DNA from: Chlorocebus sabaeus
Lineage: Eukaryota > Chordata > Mammalia > Primates > Cercopithecidae
Length of the DNA: 64,000 nt
Direction of reading: 5' to 3'
NCBI RefSeq assembly: GCF_047675955.1
Contig: NC_132912.1
Location: 18,512,500 to 18,576,499 of the forward strand
A model generated the notes under the pieces. The model was not told where the DNA came from. It did not search any database and worked only from the letters and a program-made list of their open reading frames with translations. Below, piece by piece: positions 34,688 through 46,740 of the stretch (position 1 is its first letter; every line of letters starts with the position of its first letter). Made by a program: the position numbers and the translations under genes.

Positions 34688-34925
34688 GCTGTGGTCTGAA
34701 TGTTTGTGTCCCCAGAATTCAAATGTTGAAATCCTAACCCCCAGAGTGATGGTTTTAGGAGGGGGTGCCTCAGGGAAGTAATAAGCTCATGAGGGTGGAG
34801 CTCTCATGAATGGGATTAGTGCCCTTAGAAAAGAAGCCCCAGAGAGCTCCTTCATCCTTTCGACCAGGAGAGGATGCAGAGAGAGGGTGTCATTCTTTCC
34901 AATGACAACAGTAGAGTGCAAAGAG
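34688..34925 (+). mobile_element. MLT1-like MaLR LTR, sense, 3' truncated
   Basis: TGTGGTCTGAATGTTTGTGT start, TTCAAATGTTGAAATCC, ATGAATGGGATTAGTGCCC and CCAGAGAGCTCCTTC in the order of an MLT1A/B-type LTR. It ends before the polyadenylation region. Confidence 0.7.
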
Positions 34926-34929
34926 CCAG

Positions 34930-35010
34930 AACCATCTGCGTTAACATCCCAATTCTATTACTTATTTCACTGTGTGTCCTTCAGCAAGTTACTGAATTGA
35001 TTGTATTTTC
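34930..35010 (+). mobile_element. MIR fragment, sense
   Basis: CTGTGTGTCCTTCAGCAAG and TTACTGAATT fit the MIR segment CTGTGTGACCTTGGGCAAGTTACT. Short and decayed. Confidence 0.5.
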
Positions 35011-35029
35011 TGTTTATTTAACAAATATT

Positions 35030-35270
35030 CATACAAAGAGCTTACCATTGCCAAGCATTATTCTAAGTCCTTCACAGATGATAATTCATTTAATGCTCGC
35101 AATAACTGCAAAAAATAGAAACTATTAGTATCCAAGTTTTACGGTGGGAGCAGTGGGGAGACTATGAAGTCACTTGTGCAAGGTCCTATAGCTAGGAAAA
35201 GAGGAAGCAGGACTGCAACCCACGTATTTAGTACAGAGGCGTTTAGTACCAGAGTGAGTTCACTTAATCC
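35030..35270 (-). mobile_element. MIR, antisense
   Basis: TAATTCATTTAATGCTCGC, ACTTGTGCAAGGTCCTATAG and GGAAGCAGGACTGCAACCCA follow antisense MIR. It lies head-to-tail with a sense MIR fragment just upstream. Confidence 0.7.
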
Positions 35271-36339
35271 ACTCTGCTATGCTACTCTAGATTTCAGTAA
35301 TTTGTAAGTAATTTGTAACATAACAGCTTGACAAAGATCGCTGTGAGAATTCAGCCAATGCAAGCTAGCTTCCTTCTCCTCTTCCATTTCATAGAGAGGG
35401 TAAAGTAACACACTGGTTTGAGTATTAGTGAAAGATGATGGCATTTAGAATCGTAAATGAGGGAACAGAGTAAATAATAATGTCATGAGAAGCAAAAAGG
35501 ACTTTTTTGGACTTTAGCAGTTGTACTGAGTTTCTATGGTTTTACCATTTGTTTTCTGGAAAGATTAAAAACCATTTTGTTGAACTGGTAATTCCAAGCT
35601 TTTAATTTTGTTTTTACCAAGTGTTTGTTGTGCACTTATTACATAAATTGAATTTGTCCCATTTTTTCCTTACCACAAGTATCTAATATAGTAAGACAGG
35701 TGTTTTCCTTCTGTGCATGGTTTTTTGGGTAATACCTGACATGCTCACATTATTCTGTTAGTTTTTCAGTTCATTATTAAAGTTGTTTGGGGGAATTTGA
35801 ACACATCTGATTCCGCTCAGGAACAAGAGGGGAAATTGTCTAGCAGCTGGCACCCTGAGAACTGGTACAAATTACTATATCTGATAGTTTTTCTTGAACT
35901 ATGGTGTTTGTAACTACCAACAGAGCATCAATTTAACAAAAATTACAGTACTTAGTACTAAAAGAGGCTTGCACTTGAAGGAAGAATGTGGAGAATTTTC
36001 TTTTCCATTGCACATGTACTGGCCATATTTTGGCAACAGAGTTTCCAATGTCATTGGCTCTGAATTGAAAACCATGAGTTTCCTTTCCTATATACAGGAA
36101 ATTTCCTAGGTACATCATGTGATTGTTATTCATGATTCAGGTTACTTCTAGAACTCTCTGAGCAAGATGTTGCATTTAGTACAGCTGGGGCGATAAATAT
36201 GAACAAGAGACCGTCTGTGTCCTCTTGATGCCTCATTCTGAAGATGGAAGGCCAAATGTAACAAGCGCAATGAATACAGTGCTCTGGGATGTCAAAGGGA
36301 GAAGGGATAATTTATGACCAGGGCACCAGGAAGCTCTGT
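35271..36339. other. Unassigned, Alu-free
   Basis: No gene or named repeat. Overlapping short frames on opposite strands at 35894-36133 carry no domain. Confidence 0.5.
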
Positions 36340-36355
36340 AGAAGTGGTGGGATTG

Positions 36356-36626
36356 GGCCAGGCGTGATGGCTCACACATGTAATCCCAGCACTTTGGGAG
36401 GCCAAGGCAGGCAGATCACGTGAGGTCAGAAGTTTGAGACCAGCCTGGCCAACATCGTGAAACCCTGTCTCTACCAAAACTACAAAAATTAGCTGGGCAT
36501 GGTGGCGCATGCCTGTAATCCCAGGAGAATCGCTTGAACCCGGGAGGCAGAGGTTGCAGTGAGCCAAAATCGCACCATTGCACTCCAGCCTGGGTGACAA
36601 GAGTGAAGCTCCAACTCAAAAGAAGA
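36356..36626 (+). mobile_element. AluS, sense, internally deleted
   Basis: Perfect 16-bp duplication, AGAAGTGGTGGGATTG, at 36340-36355 and 36627-36642. The right arm lost about 23 bases (CTGTAATCCCAGGAGAATCG). Confidence 0.96.
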
Positions 36627-36642
36627 AGAAGTGGTGGGATTG

Positions 36643-38400
36643 TAGCTGAGCCTCAGAGAATAAATAAGACTTGGAGAAGTTGTGATACCTGAGGAAGACT
36701 TTCCATGATGAAATAAAGAAACAACTAGAGCCAGAGCTCAGATGAGAGGAAATTTAAGGACCAGGGGTCCTTTTGGATGAAGCATGAAGTACGGAAGAAT
36801 GGAGGGAAGGAAAGGGATGGCAGTCTGGGTGAGAAAGGACCTGAAATGGTATTTTCTGTAGGATTGACTATTTTCTTTCATTGAGTGAAGGTTTTGAACT
36901 AGGAAATGAAATCATCAGAGCAGAATTTTAAGTAAACTAATCTGGCTTGAAACTAATTAGGCTGGAGTAAAGGTTCAAGAGTGTGCAAGTGAGGTCATCT
37001 GTTGCGATACTTGGGCAGTAAGTAGCAGGGGCCTGACGTGGTAAGGTGACCATAAGGCTGGAAACAAGATCTCTGCAAGGAAAAGAATCAATGAGGCTGG
37101 ACAAATAATTGGAGACAAGAGAGGAGATAGATGATAAAGGCAGTGCTTTCTAATGTGTGTTGGTAGATGTTTCCAGTGACATTACTTAGTATCACAAATG
37201 ATACTGAGTATTTGCTCAAGTCAACTTATAATTGCATGCCCTGTTTTTCTATGTAAGACTTCTCAGAGCCTATAATATGCTAATACGAACTGTGATACTC
37301 CAAGAAGAAGATGGTGTTGTCCCATTTCCCATACTTATTTGTCCACAGAAACACTTTTTTAAAAAATAAATAAGCTAGGCGCAGTGGCTCATGCCTGTAA
37401 TCCCAGCAGTTCAGAAGGCCAAAGCAGGAGGATCACTTGAGCTCAGGAATTTGAGACCATTTGGAGCAACACAGTGAGACCCTGTCTCTTAAAAAAAATA
37501 AAAGATTAGGTGTGATGGTGTGTGCCTGTGGTTCTAGCTACTTGGGAAGCTGAGGTAGGAGGATTGGATGAGCCCAGAAGGTTGAGGTTGCAGTGAGGCT
37601 GTGATTGTGCCGTTGTACTCCAGCCTGGGTGAACAGAGCAAGGCTCTGTCTCAAAAAAAAGTCGATAAGTAAATGTCTAAAGGATCTAGGATTTTCTGGA
37701 ACACTATTTTGAGACGTGGTGTACTACATTTGGAGGATGACGGTGTGATTTATAAAAACTGGGGAGTTGACATTAGAATATGGTTTCAACTGAAGATAAG
37801 TTGACATCACCTTATCTTGATGTTAAAATGTGTTAAATTTGAGGTACCTTAGACCATGTATTTGGAAGTATGGAGGAAGTTGCATGTTTTGTGGAAGTAG
37901 AGCTAAGATGAGAGATTTGGATAGCAAGATTGATCTGGGGTTATCACCTAGGGGGTGATCACTGAATTCATAAAGGTGAAATAGTAGGGAAGGAATATGA
38001 GTGGAGCAAACGAGAGAATGTTGGGAAAGATCTGTGAGAGACAGAAGAAGAACTGGCAAAGGCTAAGAAAAAATGGTCAGGGAGAAGGAGAATTAGGATC
38101 TTGCACTTTCAGCAAACTAGAATAGGACTTTGCAGAGTCAGGGAGTATTCAGTAATGTCAAATGCTGCAGAAAGAGGAGTAGGGGAGCTTTAAAGTTTGG
38201 AAAATAAGACATGATCACTGGCTTTGGAAAGAATTGTTTTACTAGAACATGGTAGGTGTGGAAGCCCAATTTAAGAAATCTTGGAGTGACTTTGAAAAAA
38301 GGCATGAACAGAAAGTACATCACATCCCTGGTTAAAGCATTGTTAATGATATAAAATAAGGATTTAATGAAAGTTTAGAGGAAGGACAAGACTCAGATTT
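36643..38400 (-). mobile_element. Ancient LINE relic, antisense, split by an AluJ
   Basis: GAAATGAAATCATCAGAGC, AGAGTGTGCAAGTGAGGTC, TCAGTAATGTCAAATGCTGC and AGTAGGGGAGCTTTAAAG recall the antisense 3' half of an old L1ME/L2-type LINE, as at 31245. The family cannot be settled by eye. Purine-rich throughout, with stops in all frames. Confidence 0.45.
37374..37661 (+). mobile_element. AluJ, sense
   Basis: CTAGGCGCAGTGG start. J-type (GCTCAGGAATTTGAGACC; GAGACCCTGTCTCTT). Tail of 8 A. Confidence 0.93.
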
Positions 38401-38564
38401 CTTTTTAAAAAATCTTTATGTTTTGCTCAACATAGGGAAATTCTTTGCCTCCAAACCCAAGAGCTATTTTTGTTTTCTTTTTTAAGGGCATGGGCAAAAT
38501 GAGCAGGATTAAGTAGAAGAAAGGAAGCAGAAAAGAAGGGATAATGGAGAAGGAAAGACACTTT

Positions 38565-38727
38565 CTTTTTGTTTGTTAATAGAGACAGTGTCTTGCCCTG
38601 TTGCCCAGGCTGGAGCATAGTGGTGCAATCACAGCTCCCTGTATCCTCAAACTCTTGGGCTTAAGCAATCCTCCTACCTCAGCCTCCCAAAGTACTGGGA
38701 TTATAGGTGTGAGCCACTGTACCTGGA
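38565..38727 (-). mobile_element. Alu monomer, antisense
   Basis: One arm only (GTTGCCCAGGCTGGAGCATA to GTGAGCCACTGTACCTGG), FLAM/FRAM-like, with a T-rich start. Confidence 0.88.
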
Positions 38728-38749
38728 CCTACTACTAAATTCCCTAGAA

Positions 38750-39289
38750 CGGTGGTTCTTAAATGTTAGCCTGGGCCAGGCACAGTTGTTCACACCTGTA
38801 ATCCCAGCACTTTGGGAGACCAAGGCTGGTGGATCACCTGAGGTCAGGAATTTGAGACCAGCCTGGCCAACATGATGAAACCCCACCTCTACTAAAAATA
38901 CAAAAATTGGTGGGCCATGATGGTGAGTGCCTATAATATTACCCAGCTACTGGGGAGCACTTAGGCAGGAGAATCACCTGAACCCGGGAGGTGGAGGTTG
39001 TGGTGAGCCGAGATTGTGTCATTGCACTCCAGTCTAGGTGACAAGAGTGAAACTCTGTCTCATTAAAAATAATAATAATAATAATAATAATAAACAAACA
39101 AACAAACAAAAAAACGGTTAACTTGCATCAGAATTCCCTGCAGGACTTGTTTAAATACAGACTTCCTGGCCTCAGCCCCAGAGTTTCTGTTCAGCAGAAA
39201 CTGGGTACAACCTAAGAACCAGCCTTCCTACCAAGTTCCCAGGTGATGCTGATGCAGTTGACCTGGGGATGACAATTTGACAACCTCCA
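38750..39289 (+). mobile_element. MER5A (hAT MITE), split by an AluS
   Basis: Left part 38750-38773 starts CGGTGGTTCTTAAATG. Right part 39117-39289 carries CCCAGAGTTTCTGTTCAG, AAGTTCCCAGGTGATGCTG and TTTGACAACC. CCCTAGAA (38742) and CCCCGGAG (39290) are a plausible decayed 8-bp hAT target duplication. Non-autonomous; no transposase. Confidence 0.85.
38774..39116 (+). mobile_element. AluS in MER5A, with AAT/AAAC tail
   Basis: GTTAGCCTG (38765-38773) and GTTAACTTG (39117-39125) are the target duplication. The tail has become (AAT)n followed by (AAAC)n (39066-39112). Confidence 0.95.
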
Positions 39290-39297
39290 CCCCGGAG

Positions 39298-39686
39298 AAG
39301 GGAAAAATGTAGAATCTAGGTTGCAGGTCAAGGTGTGCCTTGGGAGAGAGAAAAGGCACATCTTTGTCACGAAGTTACCAGGAATGAAAGAAGAAAGGGT
39401 GAATAAAAATACATAGCAATTTGAAGTAGTGTTAGAAGGGAGATGATAGTCACTGAAATTGGAGAATTATGTCCTAGAGTCCAGAAAGTTGTCACTGTAG
39501 ATTGTGAAGTTGTGATACTGAAGATGGACAGGTAAAGATGACACTGAGCTCAGTGCTGAAACCATCCAGGAAGGTGTCTAGAAGTGAACAAATGGACCTT
39601 ATGAAGATAGGTCATGTCCTGTGGTCTGGAAATGGTGTTGGGGCAGCAGAGCCCCTACCAAACTCCTTACGTTAAAAAGAGAACGT
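39298..39686 (-). other. Unassigned; possibly continuing the antisense LINE relic
   Basis: Purine-rich sequence (GAAATTGGAGAATTATGTC, GATGGACAGGTAAAGATGAC) of the same texture as 36643-38400. No gene. Confidence 0.3.
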
Positions 39687-39985
39687 GCCCGGGCGCAGTG
39701 GCTCATGCCTGTAGTCTCAGCACTTTGGGAGACCAAGGAGGGTAGATCACGAGGTCAGGAGATCAAGACCATCCTGGCTAATATGGTGAAACCCTATCTC
39801 TACTAAAAATACAAAAAATTAGCCAGGCGTGGTGGCGGGCACCTGTAGTCCCAGCTACTTGGGAGACTGAGGCAGGAGAATGGTGTGAACCCGGGAGGCA
39901 GAGCTTGCAGTGAGCCGAGATGGCACCACTGCACTCCAGCCTGGGTGACAGAGCAAGACTCCATCTCGTTCTGTCCAAAACACAC

Positions 39986-40016
<31 letters not shown>

Positions 40017-40023
40017 AGAAAAA
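39687..40023 (+). mobile_element. AluY, sense, with (CAA)n tail
   Basis: Y-type: CACGAGGTCAGGAGATCAAG, CATCCTGGCTAATATGG, GAATGGTGTGAACCCGGG, GCAGAGCTTGCAGTGAGC. After CCATCTCG the tail is CACACA plus about ten CAA units (39987-40016). Confidence 0.95.
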
Positions 40024-40169
40024 ACCAGAATGCAAGTTCTACCTCCACTGCAACAAATCTGGAGAAACTTGCTATGATGAAGGTAAATTTCTCTTTAAGC
40101 CAAGGCAGAGTCAGAGGGGGGTTGATAAGAACCGTAAATATTTACATCGTGGTTTGCATAAACCCACTT

Positions 40170-40300
40170 TTTCTGTCCTCACAAGGACCCTGTGGGATTC
40201 CTGCTATTATCCCCATTTTACAGTTGAAGAAATAAAGTAACTTGCTAAGTTCACAACTACTGAGTGATGAGGCCAGGAATGGAATCCGAGCAGTCTGTAG
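40170..40300 (-). mobile_element. MIR, antisense
   Basis: CCTCACAAGGACCCTGTGG, TTATCCCCATTTTACAGTTG and TAACTTGCTAAGTTCACAAC are antisense MIR. Confidence 0.75.
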
Positions 40301-41106
40301 GAACTTGATAGAATCTCTCTGTGCCTATTGGCATGTGGAACTCCCCACTTCCTTTAACCAGGTTAAAGGAACCTGGAGCACATCCCAGGGCGCTGTGTGT
40401 CGTAGGATTGTTCCCAGAGTGGCACTGTCTGATTGGGGATGCAGGCCAGTTACAGGAGAGAAGGGGCCTCAGCAGGGTCACACATCAGGACCAGTGTTGA
40501 GAACAAGAGGTAGGATGAGGCAGGCTAGCTCAGAGCCCACGAAGGAGCCCATTCTCACCAGCGTGGAAGACCCGGGGCTGGTGGCGTGAGGCAGAAAGAG
40601 AGCACTTCATCAGGCTCAGTGGCACCAAATCTCTTCGGTGGAAAAGTTTTGCTGTTTCCTCTGTATATCCCTTGGTTCTATATCATGCTCAAAATGAGAA
40701 GTCTGTAAAGCCCAAAACTATCTGGTTAATGTACAGTTCCAACCAGCCTAAGGCATAAATGGTATGTAAAATGCCTGTGTGCTGTATTTCTCTTTACGTC
40801 AGCCTTTTAAAAACTGAAAGTGCATGTTTACTAAATCACAGGGTTTGAGTTGGGGAAAACACTACCGTTGTATCAACCTAAAAGCCTGTGTTTTTAGTAA
40901 TTATTGAAGAATAAGAAGAGCCTGTGGTGAATAACGTCGAAACGGTGTGATGGAGGAGCTCACACGCGGTTGCAGCTGAAGGCAGAGAAGACGTGGGTGG
41001 TAAGGAACCCCCCAGGACTGGGCGTTCCTTCTCACTGCTTCAGAAAGCATTGCCAGAGTAAGGGAGAGGGGGCAAAATTGTGTAAAAATGACCCTCGCCA
41101 GCTCCA
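40301..41106. other. Unassigned spacer
   Basis: A 115-codon frame (40242-40589, +) has no recognisable domain and overlaps a minus-strand frame. CpGs are slightly commoner near 40930-40990, but there is no island. Confidence 0.45.
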
Positions 41107-41434
41107 GTTTTTTTTTGTTTTTTGTTTTTTGTTTTTTGTTTTTTTTTTTTGAGAAGGAGTCTGACTCTGTCACTCAGGCTGGAGTGCGGTGGTGCCATCT
41201 CGGCTCACTGCAATCTTTGCCTCCTGGGTTCAAGCGATTCTCCTGCCTCAGTCTCCTGAGTAGCTGGGATTACAGGTGTGAACCACCATGCCCGGCTAAT
41301 TTTTGTTGTTGTTGTTGTATTTTTAGTAGAGATGGGTTTCACCATGTTGCCCAGGCTGGTCTCTAATTCCTGACCTCAGGTGATCCACCAGCCTCGGCCT
41401 CCCAAAGTGCTGGGATTACAGGTGTGAGCCACCG
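41107..41434 (-). mobile_element. AluS, antisense, with T6G tail and (GTT)n insertion
   Basis: Tail is TTTTTTG repeated (41107-41150), then a complete dimer. A GTTGTTGTTGTTG expansion has grown in the linker (41303-41319). Confidence 0.95.
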
Positions 41435-42639
41435 CGCCCAGCCGTGTTTGCTTTTTTTCTGAAAAGAATCACTACCAGTATTTTAACGTGTTACTTGGGG
41501 CATATTTCAGCAGCCAGGATAATACATAACTGGGGAATCACTGGCAAATTTTGTCGTCTTACCTACACACGTGATAAAAATCTATTAAAGTCAGAACTAG
41601 ATCGCTTGAATCTTGGAGCAGCTCTTGGGGGGATTTAGTGCTGGAATTTGAAGGATGGTGGGAATTGGAAACATTTGAGCATTTCCTCAGTGGTTCTTGC
41701 ATTTCTCCTTGTTTCTCAGCCTCCTGATGTGAGAAAAGTAACTACTTAATGAAGAGATCCAAAATAAAGAAACAGCCATCTGGATAGTTTAATCTTATAA
41801 ATAACCAGCTGCAATTTTAAGAAGAGGTTTAGAAGCCTAGTAGTGGGTCTCAGGTTCCTGGACCAGGTAGACCCACAAGCTCTTGCCTCCCACCTGCCCC
41901 CTGCTCTGTTTCAAATTTTGTTCGTCACAGTCATGGATGGACAGTTTCTGTCATGAAGACACATCAAATCTGCCACGTCGATTTAGCACTGTTCTAAACT
42001 AGATTGTGACAGAGTTTGTTCAATGTGAAGTTTTTCTGATTGGGTGTATATTAAGCTCAATGTCTTTAAGACTGTGTTTTTCTGATAAACATATTTTTCC
42101 CCTACAGAGGATGTTTGACCATTTTCTTTGTTACTCCTCTCTCAGAGGAGAGGGAACTTCTCACCTGCAAGGACTTTTTGCTCTGCAGTTCCCTTCACGC
42201 CCACATATTCTGCTGTGTCACAGCTCTGGGGTGCGTCTTACACTCACTCATCACGTAGTTCGTTATCACCACTACAGATATTGACAAGCTAGTGAAACCT
42301 GCATTTTCATTGCGTTTAACTTTGAAGGCACACATCTGTTGAACAGAATGCTAGGTGCTAATGTCATAGCTTACATCTAGATAGGGCTCTATTTATATGC
42401 CGTTATGTCATCTTCATAATCTATTGTGGTCTTCAGTTCAGCTCCTAACAGCTGTATAAATTCAGGTTGCCAAGGGTAAAAGAGGTGACCCAACCTCCCA
42501 TGTGGCTGTATTCTCCTCCCACACTCATGTACCTGTCTTTTCTCAATGCCCTAATTCTATCTCCTATAAAAAGTTTGCATCTTAATGAATTGTTCCTATA
42601 TTAGTAAATTAATGGCCTTACAAAACAAGTCATAATAAA
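41435..42639. other. Unassigned, Alu-free
   Basis: No named repeat or gene. A 92-codon frame at 42006-42284 shows no domain. Confidence 0.5.
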
Positions 42640-42950
42640 ATTGCACACCTTTAATCCCCACACTTTGGGAGACTGAGCGGAGGATTGCTTGAGCACAGAT
42701 GCTTGAGACCAGCTTGGGCAACAGAGTGAGACCCTGTCTTTATGGGGAAAAAAAAAAAAAAGAGAGAGAGAAAGAAAAATTGAATGGGCCCACGTGGTGG
42801 AGCATGCCTCTAGTCCTAGCTACTTAGGAGGCTGAGGCAGGAGGATTGCATAAGCCCAGGAGGCTGAGGCTGCAGTAAGTCATGACGGCACCACTGCACT
42901 CTAGTCTGGGTGGCAGAGTAACACCCTGTCTCAAATAATAATAATAAGTA
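42640..42950 (+). mobile_element. AluJ, sense, 5' truncated
   Basis: Starts within the left arm (GCACACCTTTAATCCCCACA). The linker has A13 followed by GAGAGAGAGAAAG. Tail is (AAT)n. Confidence 0.9.
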
Positions 42951-43065
42951 GAACCACAGCACATTTAAAAATCATTATCTAGCTAATATCACATTGAAAG
43001 ACTGTCTTTCATTAATCTTTGCAAAAATGAAGGTCATCAAAGTTGACCTTTTTAAATTTAATATT

Positions 43066-43215
43066 TTAAAGTCAGAGTCTTGCTCTGTTACCCAGGCTGG
43101 AGTGCAGTAGCACAGTCATAGCTCCCCTGTAGCCTCAAACTCCTGTGCTTGTGCAGTCCTCCCACTTTGGCCCCCTGAGTAGCCAGGACTGCAGGTGCAT
43201 ACCAACACACCAGGC
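43066..43215 (-). mobile_element. Alu right arm, antisense
   Basis: One J-type arm (GTTACCCAGGCTGGAGTGC; CATAGCTCCCCTGTAGCC). CAAAGTTGACCTT before and CAAGGTTGGCCTT after suggest a decayed target duplication. Confidence 0.85.
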
Positions 43216-43479
43216 AAGGTTGGCCTTAAAAACAGAAGTTGTCTACCTAGGATGATTTATACATTTCTATTCACCAAAAAAGGTTCCCTGGCCCACCAGA
43301 AGCACCCTGGCTATTTTTGCTGACTCTAGTCATTCCTTAATGAGTATACCTGGTAGATTTCTTACTGGACTACACCTTCGTGCAGGAGAATATTAGAATA
43401 TCCCACGCTTGATAGCAAATCTGGTTGAAGAGGCCAACACAAAGCAGAGTCAGGGATAAAACCAAGATAAAAATCTCAT

Positions 43480-44600
43480 CTCCGCGACACCGTAGCAGCC
43501 ATGCAGTTGCTCAAGCTGAAAGCATCCGTGATTCCTCTCTGCTTCTCTCCCCTGCTCAGATGATCTGTACTGATCTCCTTTTCTCCATCTCTGCTGCTAG
43601 CTCATTAGTCCAAGCCATGTTTTGTCTCCCTGGAACTCAATATTAGAACAACCTTTTGACCTGTCTCTTCCTGTCTCTGTTGCTTTTCCTGATTTTCTCT
43701 CCCCACAACAGCTGGAGGGATTTTCTTAACACTTAAATTGGGTCCTGTCTCTGTCGTGCCTAAAAACCTATTGTGACTGTCTACTGCTCTTAGAGAAATC
43801 AAACTACTTCTCATGGTTTAAAAGGCAGTGCGTCAACTAGCTCGCGTCAGCCTGACTTTCCAGTGTCCTTTCCTGCCAGTCCCACCTCATTGCCTAGCAG
43901 GTACTCTTGTCTCCCTCCATTGCCTCCGCAGACCTGCTCCTTTGAGCTCTTTCTGTCCCTCCATGAGGCTTGCAATCTCTCCTACCTCCTACCTACTCAC
44001 TGTCGTCTATGTCCCAACTCATTGTCACCTCCTCAGAGACCTATTGAGCACTGTTGTTCCTATCACCCTGTTTATTTCATTAATGTTTATAGATTGATGA
44101 GTTTATAGATTGTTTCATGCACGTACTTACCAATTTCTTGTCCGATTTTATTTTATTTTATTTTATTTTGAGATAGAGTCTCGCTCTGTCACCCAGGCTG
44201 GAGTGAAGTGGCGTGATCTCGGCTCTCTGCAACCTCTGCCTCCCAGGTTCAAATGATTCTTGTGCCTCAGCCTCCCAAGTAGCTGGGATCACAGGCGTGC
44301 ATCACCACGCCTGGCTAATTTTTTGTATTTTTAGTAGAGACCAGGTTTCACCATGTTGACCAGGCTGGTCTCGAACTCCTGACCTCAGGTGATCTACCTG
44401 CCTCGACCTCCCAAAGTGCTGGAATTACAGACGTGAGCCACCATGGCCAGCTGATTCTTTGTCTGTTTTTAAACAAATAGCATAGAGGTGCCGGGAGGTC
44501 TGCGTTTGTGTTTCACTTGTTTCTGATTATACTCCCAGGAACAAGCCCATTGCCTTTCCCACAATAGGTATTGTATAAATAATGAATGAATGAAGACAGT
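43480..44600 (+). mobile_element. L2 LINE 3' region, sense, split by an AluS
   Basis: TTTGACCTGTCTCTTCCTGT, TTGTCACCTCCTCAGAGAC, TATCACCCTGTTTATTTC and, after the Alu, ACAATAGGTATTG then AATGAATGAATGAA, in the order of the L2 3' end. Parts are 43480-44144 and 44453-44600. Ancient and non-coding. Confidence 0.7.
44149..44452 (-). mobile_element. AluS, antisense, with (TTTTA)n tail
   Basis: Four TTTTA units then GAGATAGAGTCTCGC and a full dimer to CACCATGGCCAG. Confidence 0.95.
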
Positions 44601-44845
44601 CTCTATTCTCTTGAAATGCAAACAGGATAGTGAGGGGTAAAATAAAATGGACAGTAATCATATAGAGTGATGGGTGCTTCGATGGAAGAAGGGTTCTGTC
44701 CCTTAGGAACATTCAGGAGAAGTAGTACCAAATACTCAGGAATGAGAGAAAGAGTCTGACAGAAAATGATATCTACAAATTTCAAGGATCCGTAATAAGT
44801 AACTATATTGTGTTACTGTATTAACATTAATGTTTCATTTAAGAC
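44601..44845 (-). other. Probable antisense LINE relic
   Basis: CAGTCTCTATTCTCTTGAAA and GAACATTCAGGAGAAGTAG have the texture of the antisense LINE relics elsewhere here. Weak call. Confidence 0.3.
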
Positions 44846-45091
44846 CAGCGTTTTTCAACCTTTGTCATTATTGCCCCCTTAAGGAGCCTTTTCTAGGCAA
44901 TTTTTTTCCTAATCACCATCCTTCCCTCCATAAAATTCTATACCACAGACATGTCTATACCACTGTGTAGTTTTCTAGGTGCTGTATGTGTATCTGTACT
45001 TTATACTCAGAAGGAGTAAGATTGATTTTTACCCCCTAAGAACAAATGTTTGCCCCCTTGGGGATGAAATTCTCCCTGTTGAGAATTCATA
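44846..45091 (+). mobile_element. Possible hAT-type MITE
   Basis: Starts CAGCGTTTTTCAACC; GTTGAGAATTC at 45079-45089 could be the matching inverted end. Possible decayed 8-bp flanks TTTAAGAC and ATTAAAGC. Family not assigned. Confidence 0.4.
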
Positions 45092-45279
45092 CATTAAAGC
45101 ATTTAATATTGATCATAGGACCAAGTTTTAAGGAAAATGCAGTTGGTACATCTGCACAGTATTTGCACTTGAAATGTCAATGGACTGTGTACTATTTAAA
45201 AAGCACACACATGCACAATTTTCTTTCCAGTGGAGGAGAAAGATGATATAGGCTTTTTTAAAGCAAGATATTGATGAAT

Positions 45280-45575
45280 ACTGTGACTCATACCTGCAAT
45301 CTCAGCATTTTGGGAGGCCAAGGCCGGAGGCTTGGGAGGCCAAGGAAGACTGCTTGAGGCCAGGAGTTCAAGGACTGCCTGGGCAACATAGAAAGACTGC
45401 CCCCCCCCGCTACAAAAAAAGCAAAAAATTAGCCAGATGTGATAGCAGTCACCTGTGGTCCCAGCTACTGTGGAGGCCAAGGTGGGAGGATCACTGGAGT
45501 GCAGGAGTTCAAGGCTGCAGTGAGCTATGACTGTGCCACTGCACTCCAGCCTGGGTGACAGAGTGAGACCCAATC

Positions 45576-45608
<33 letters not shown>
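45280..45608 (+). mobile_element. AluJ, sense, with 22-bp internal duplication
   Basis: J-type dimer. TGGGAGGCCAAGG occurs at 45311-45323 and again at 45333-45345, so 22 bases of the left arm are duplicated. C9 at 45400-45408 and a tail of 28 A. Confidence 0.93.
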
Positions 45609-45610
<2 letters not shown>

Positions 45611-46740
45611 TGATATTCATACTCATTGAAGTGAAAAGCCAACACCAAAGTCATAATGAGAGTTCACATAATAATATCCACCAATATGTCCCTCCGTAAA
45701 GAGCATTAAAAGGTGCATCAGAGGAACTTATATTTTTAGGAAAAAGTGTGACAGACAATTGCACATCAGCCATTGCACAGTTTGGAAAGGAACGTGTGGA
45801 GGCCCGTTGACTCCAAGAGTGCTTGGTGACACATGGGGTTGGTGACTTAGTAAGAAAGTGTTGCCTAAAACTTTGATTTAGAAATGGCACTTAAGTTATT
45901 ACGTAGATGAGTGCTGATGGAGTTACTTGGAAGAACTGAGGTAGGAGAGCTGTGTTTGAAGATTCCTGGAGATAAGAAAGCATTTTCAGAGAAAGAGTGA
46001 GTAATCTGGTTTCCATTCCGCTATTGCTGTTGTTGGAGGTTAATTCTGTTTGGAACACCCGCATTCACACAGGTAAACACCAACTGGCTCTTCTTATGGG
46101 ATAAATAGTGTATAAAGTTGGTGCAGAAAATGCTGGGGAAGGAGTTTTTCATAATGGAACTTAGCCCAAGGGCAAATTGTATATCACTCAACACTTTTCA
46201 CTTGCTTATCTTTCAGGAATTTTAAGAAGGTTAAGGCACTAAGGTTCCTTAAGTGTTTTAACTCTGCAGGTCCCATCTGTGTTCCAGCTGCTATTCTGCA
46301 ACTGCAAATGGATTCTGCTTTAGTATGATAATAAGAAGGGCATAACCCAGCAAAAGTGGTGGGCTTCTAACTCTATCCTTCTAGCAGAATTTCTTTTCAT
46401 TAGCCGAGTAGAATTGAGCTTCAGTGGTTGGCAGTGAAATGAGGCATGGTCTAGCTTGATGGTCCATGAAGGATGTTCACTGAGGGTGACATTTTGTTCC
46501 ATTAAAGCTGATGGTTCTATTTATACCAAGGATAGTTTGTGCAGTTACACCAGAAATAAGATATTTCCTGCGTTTACAGACATGTACATGCTTGCTTTTT
46601 TTCCATTTCCCACTGAACCAGTCTCATTGTTGTCAATTCTTCTTCTTCCTCTGTTTAATGGAATCTTCACTTTCTTGACAGATAAATGTACATGACCACT
46701 TTCATAATGCCTCTCCCTTAAGAAACTTCCTACTGATCTT
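45609..46740. other. Unassigned, contains source of an inverted copy
   Basis: No named repeat or gene. 46341-46516 recurs as an exact inverted copy at 48217-48392. A short frame in this piece therefore appears twice in the window; that is not evidence of coding. Confidence 0.6.
46341..46516 (+). repeat. 176-bp inverted duplicate, copy A (source)
   Basis: Base-for-base reverse complement of 48217-48392 by my reading, with mismatch immediately outside both ends. It is continuous with unique flanks here, whereas the other copy interrupts an Alu, so this is the source. Confidence 0.97.
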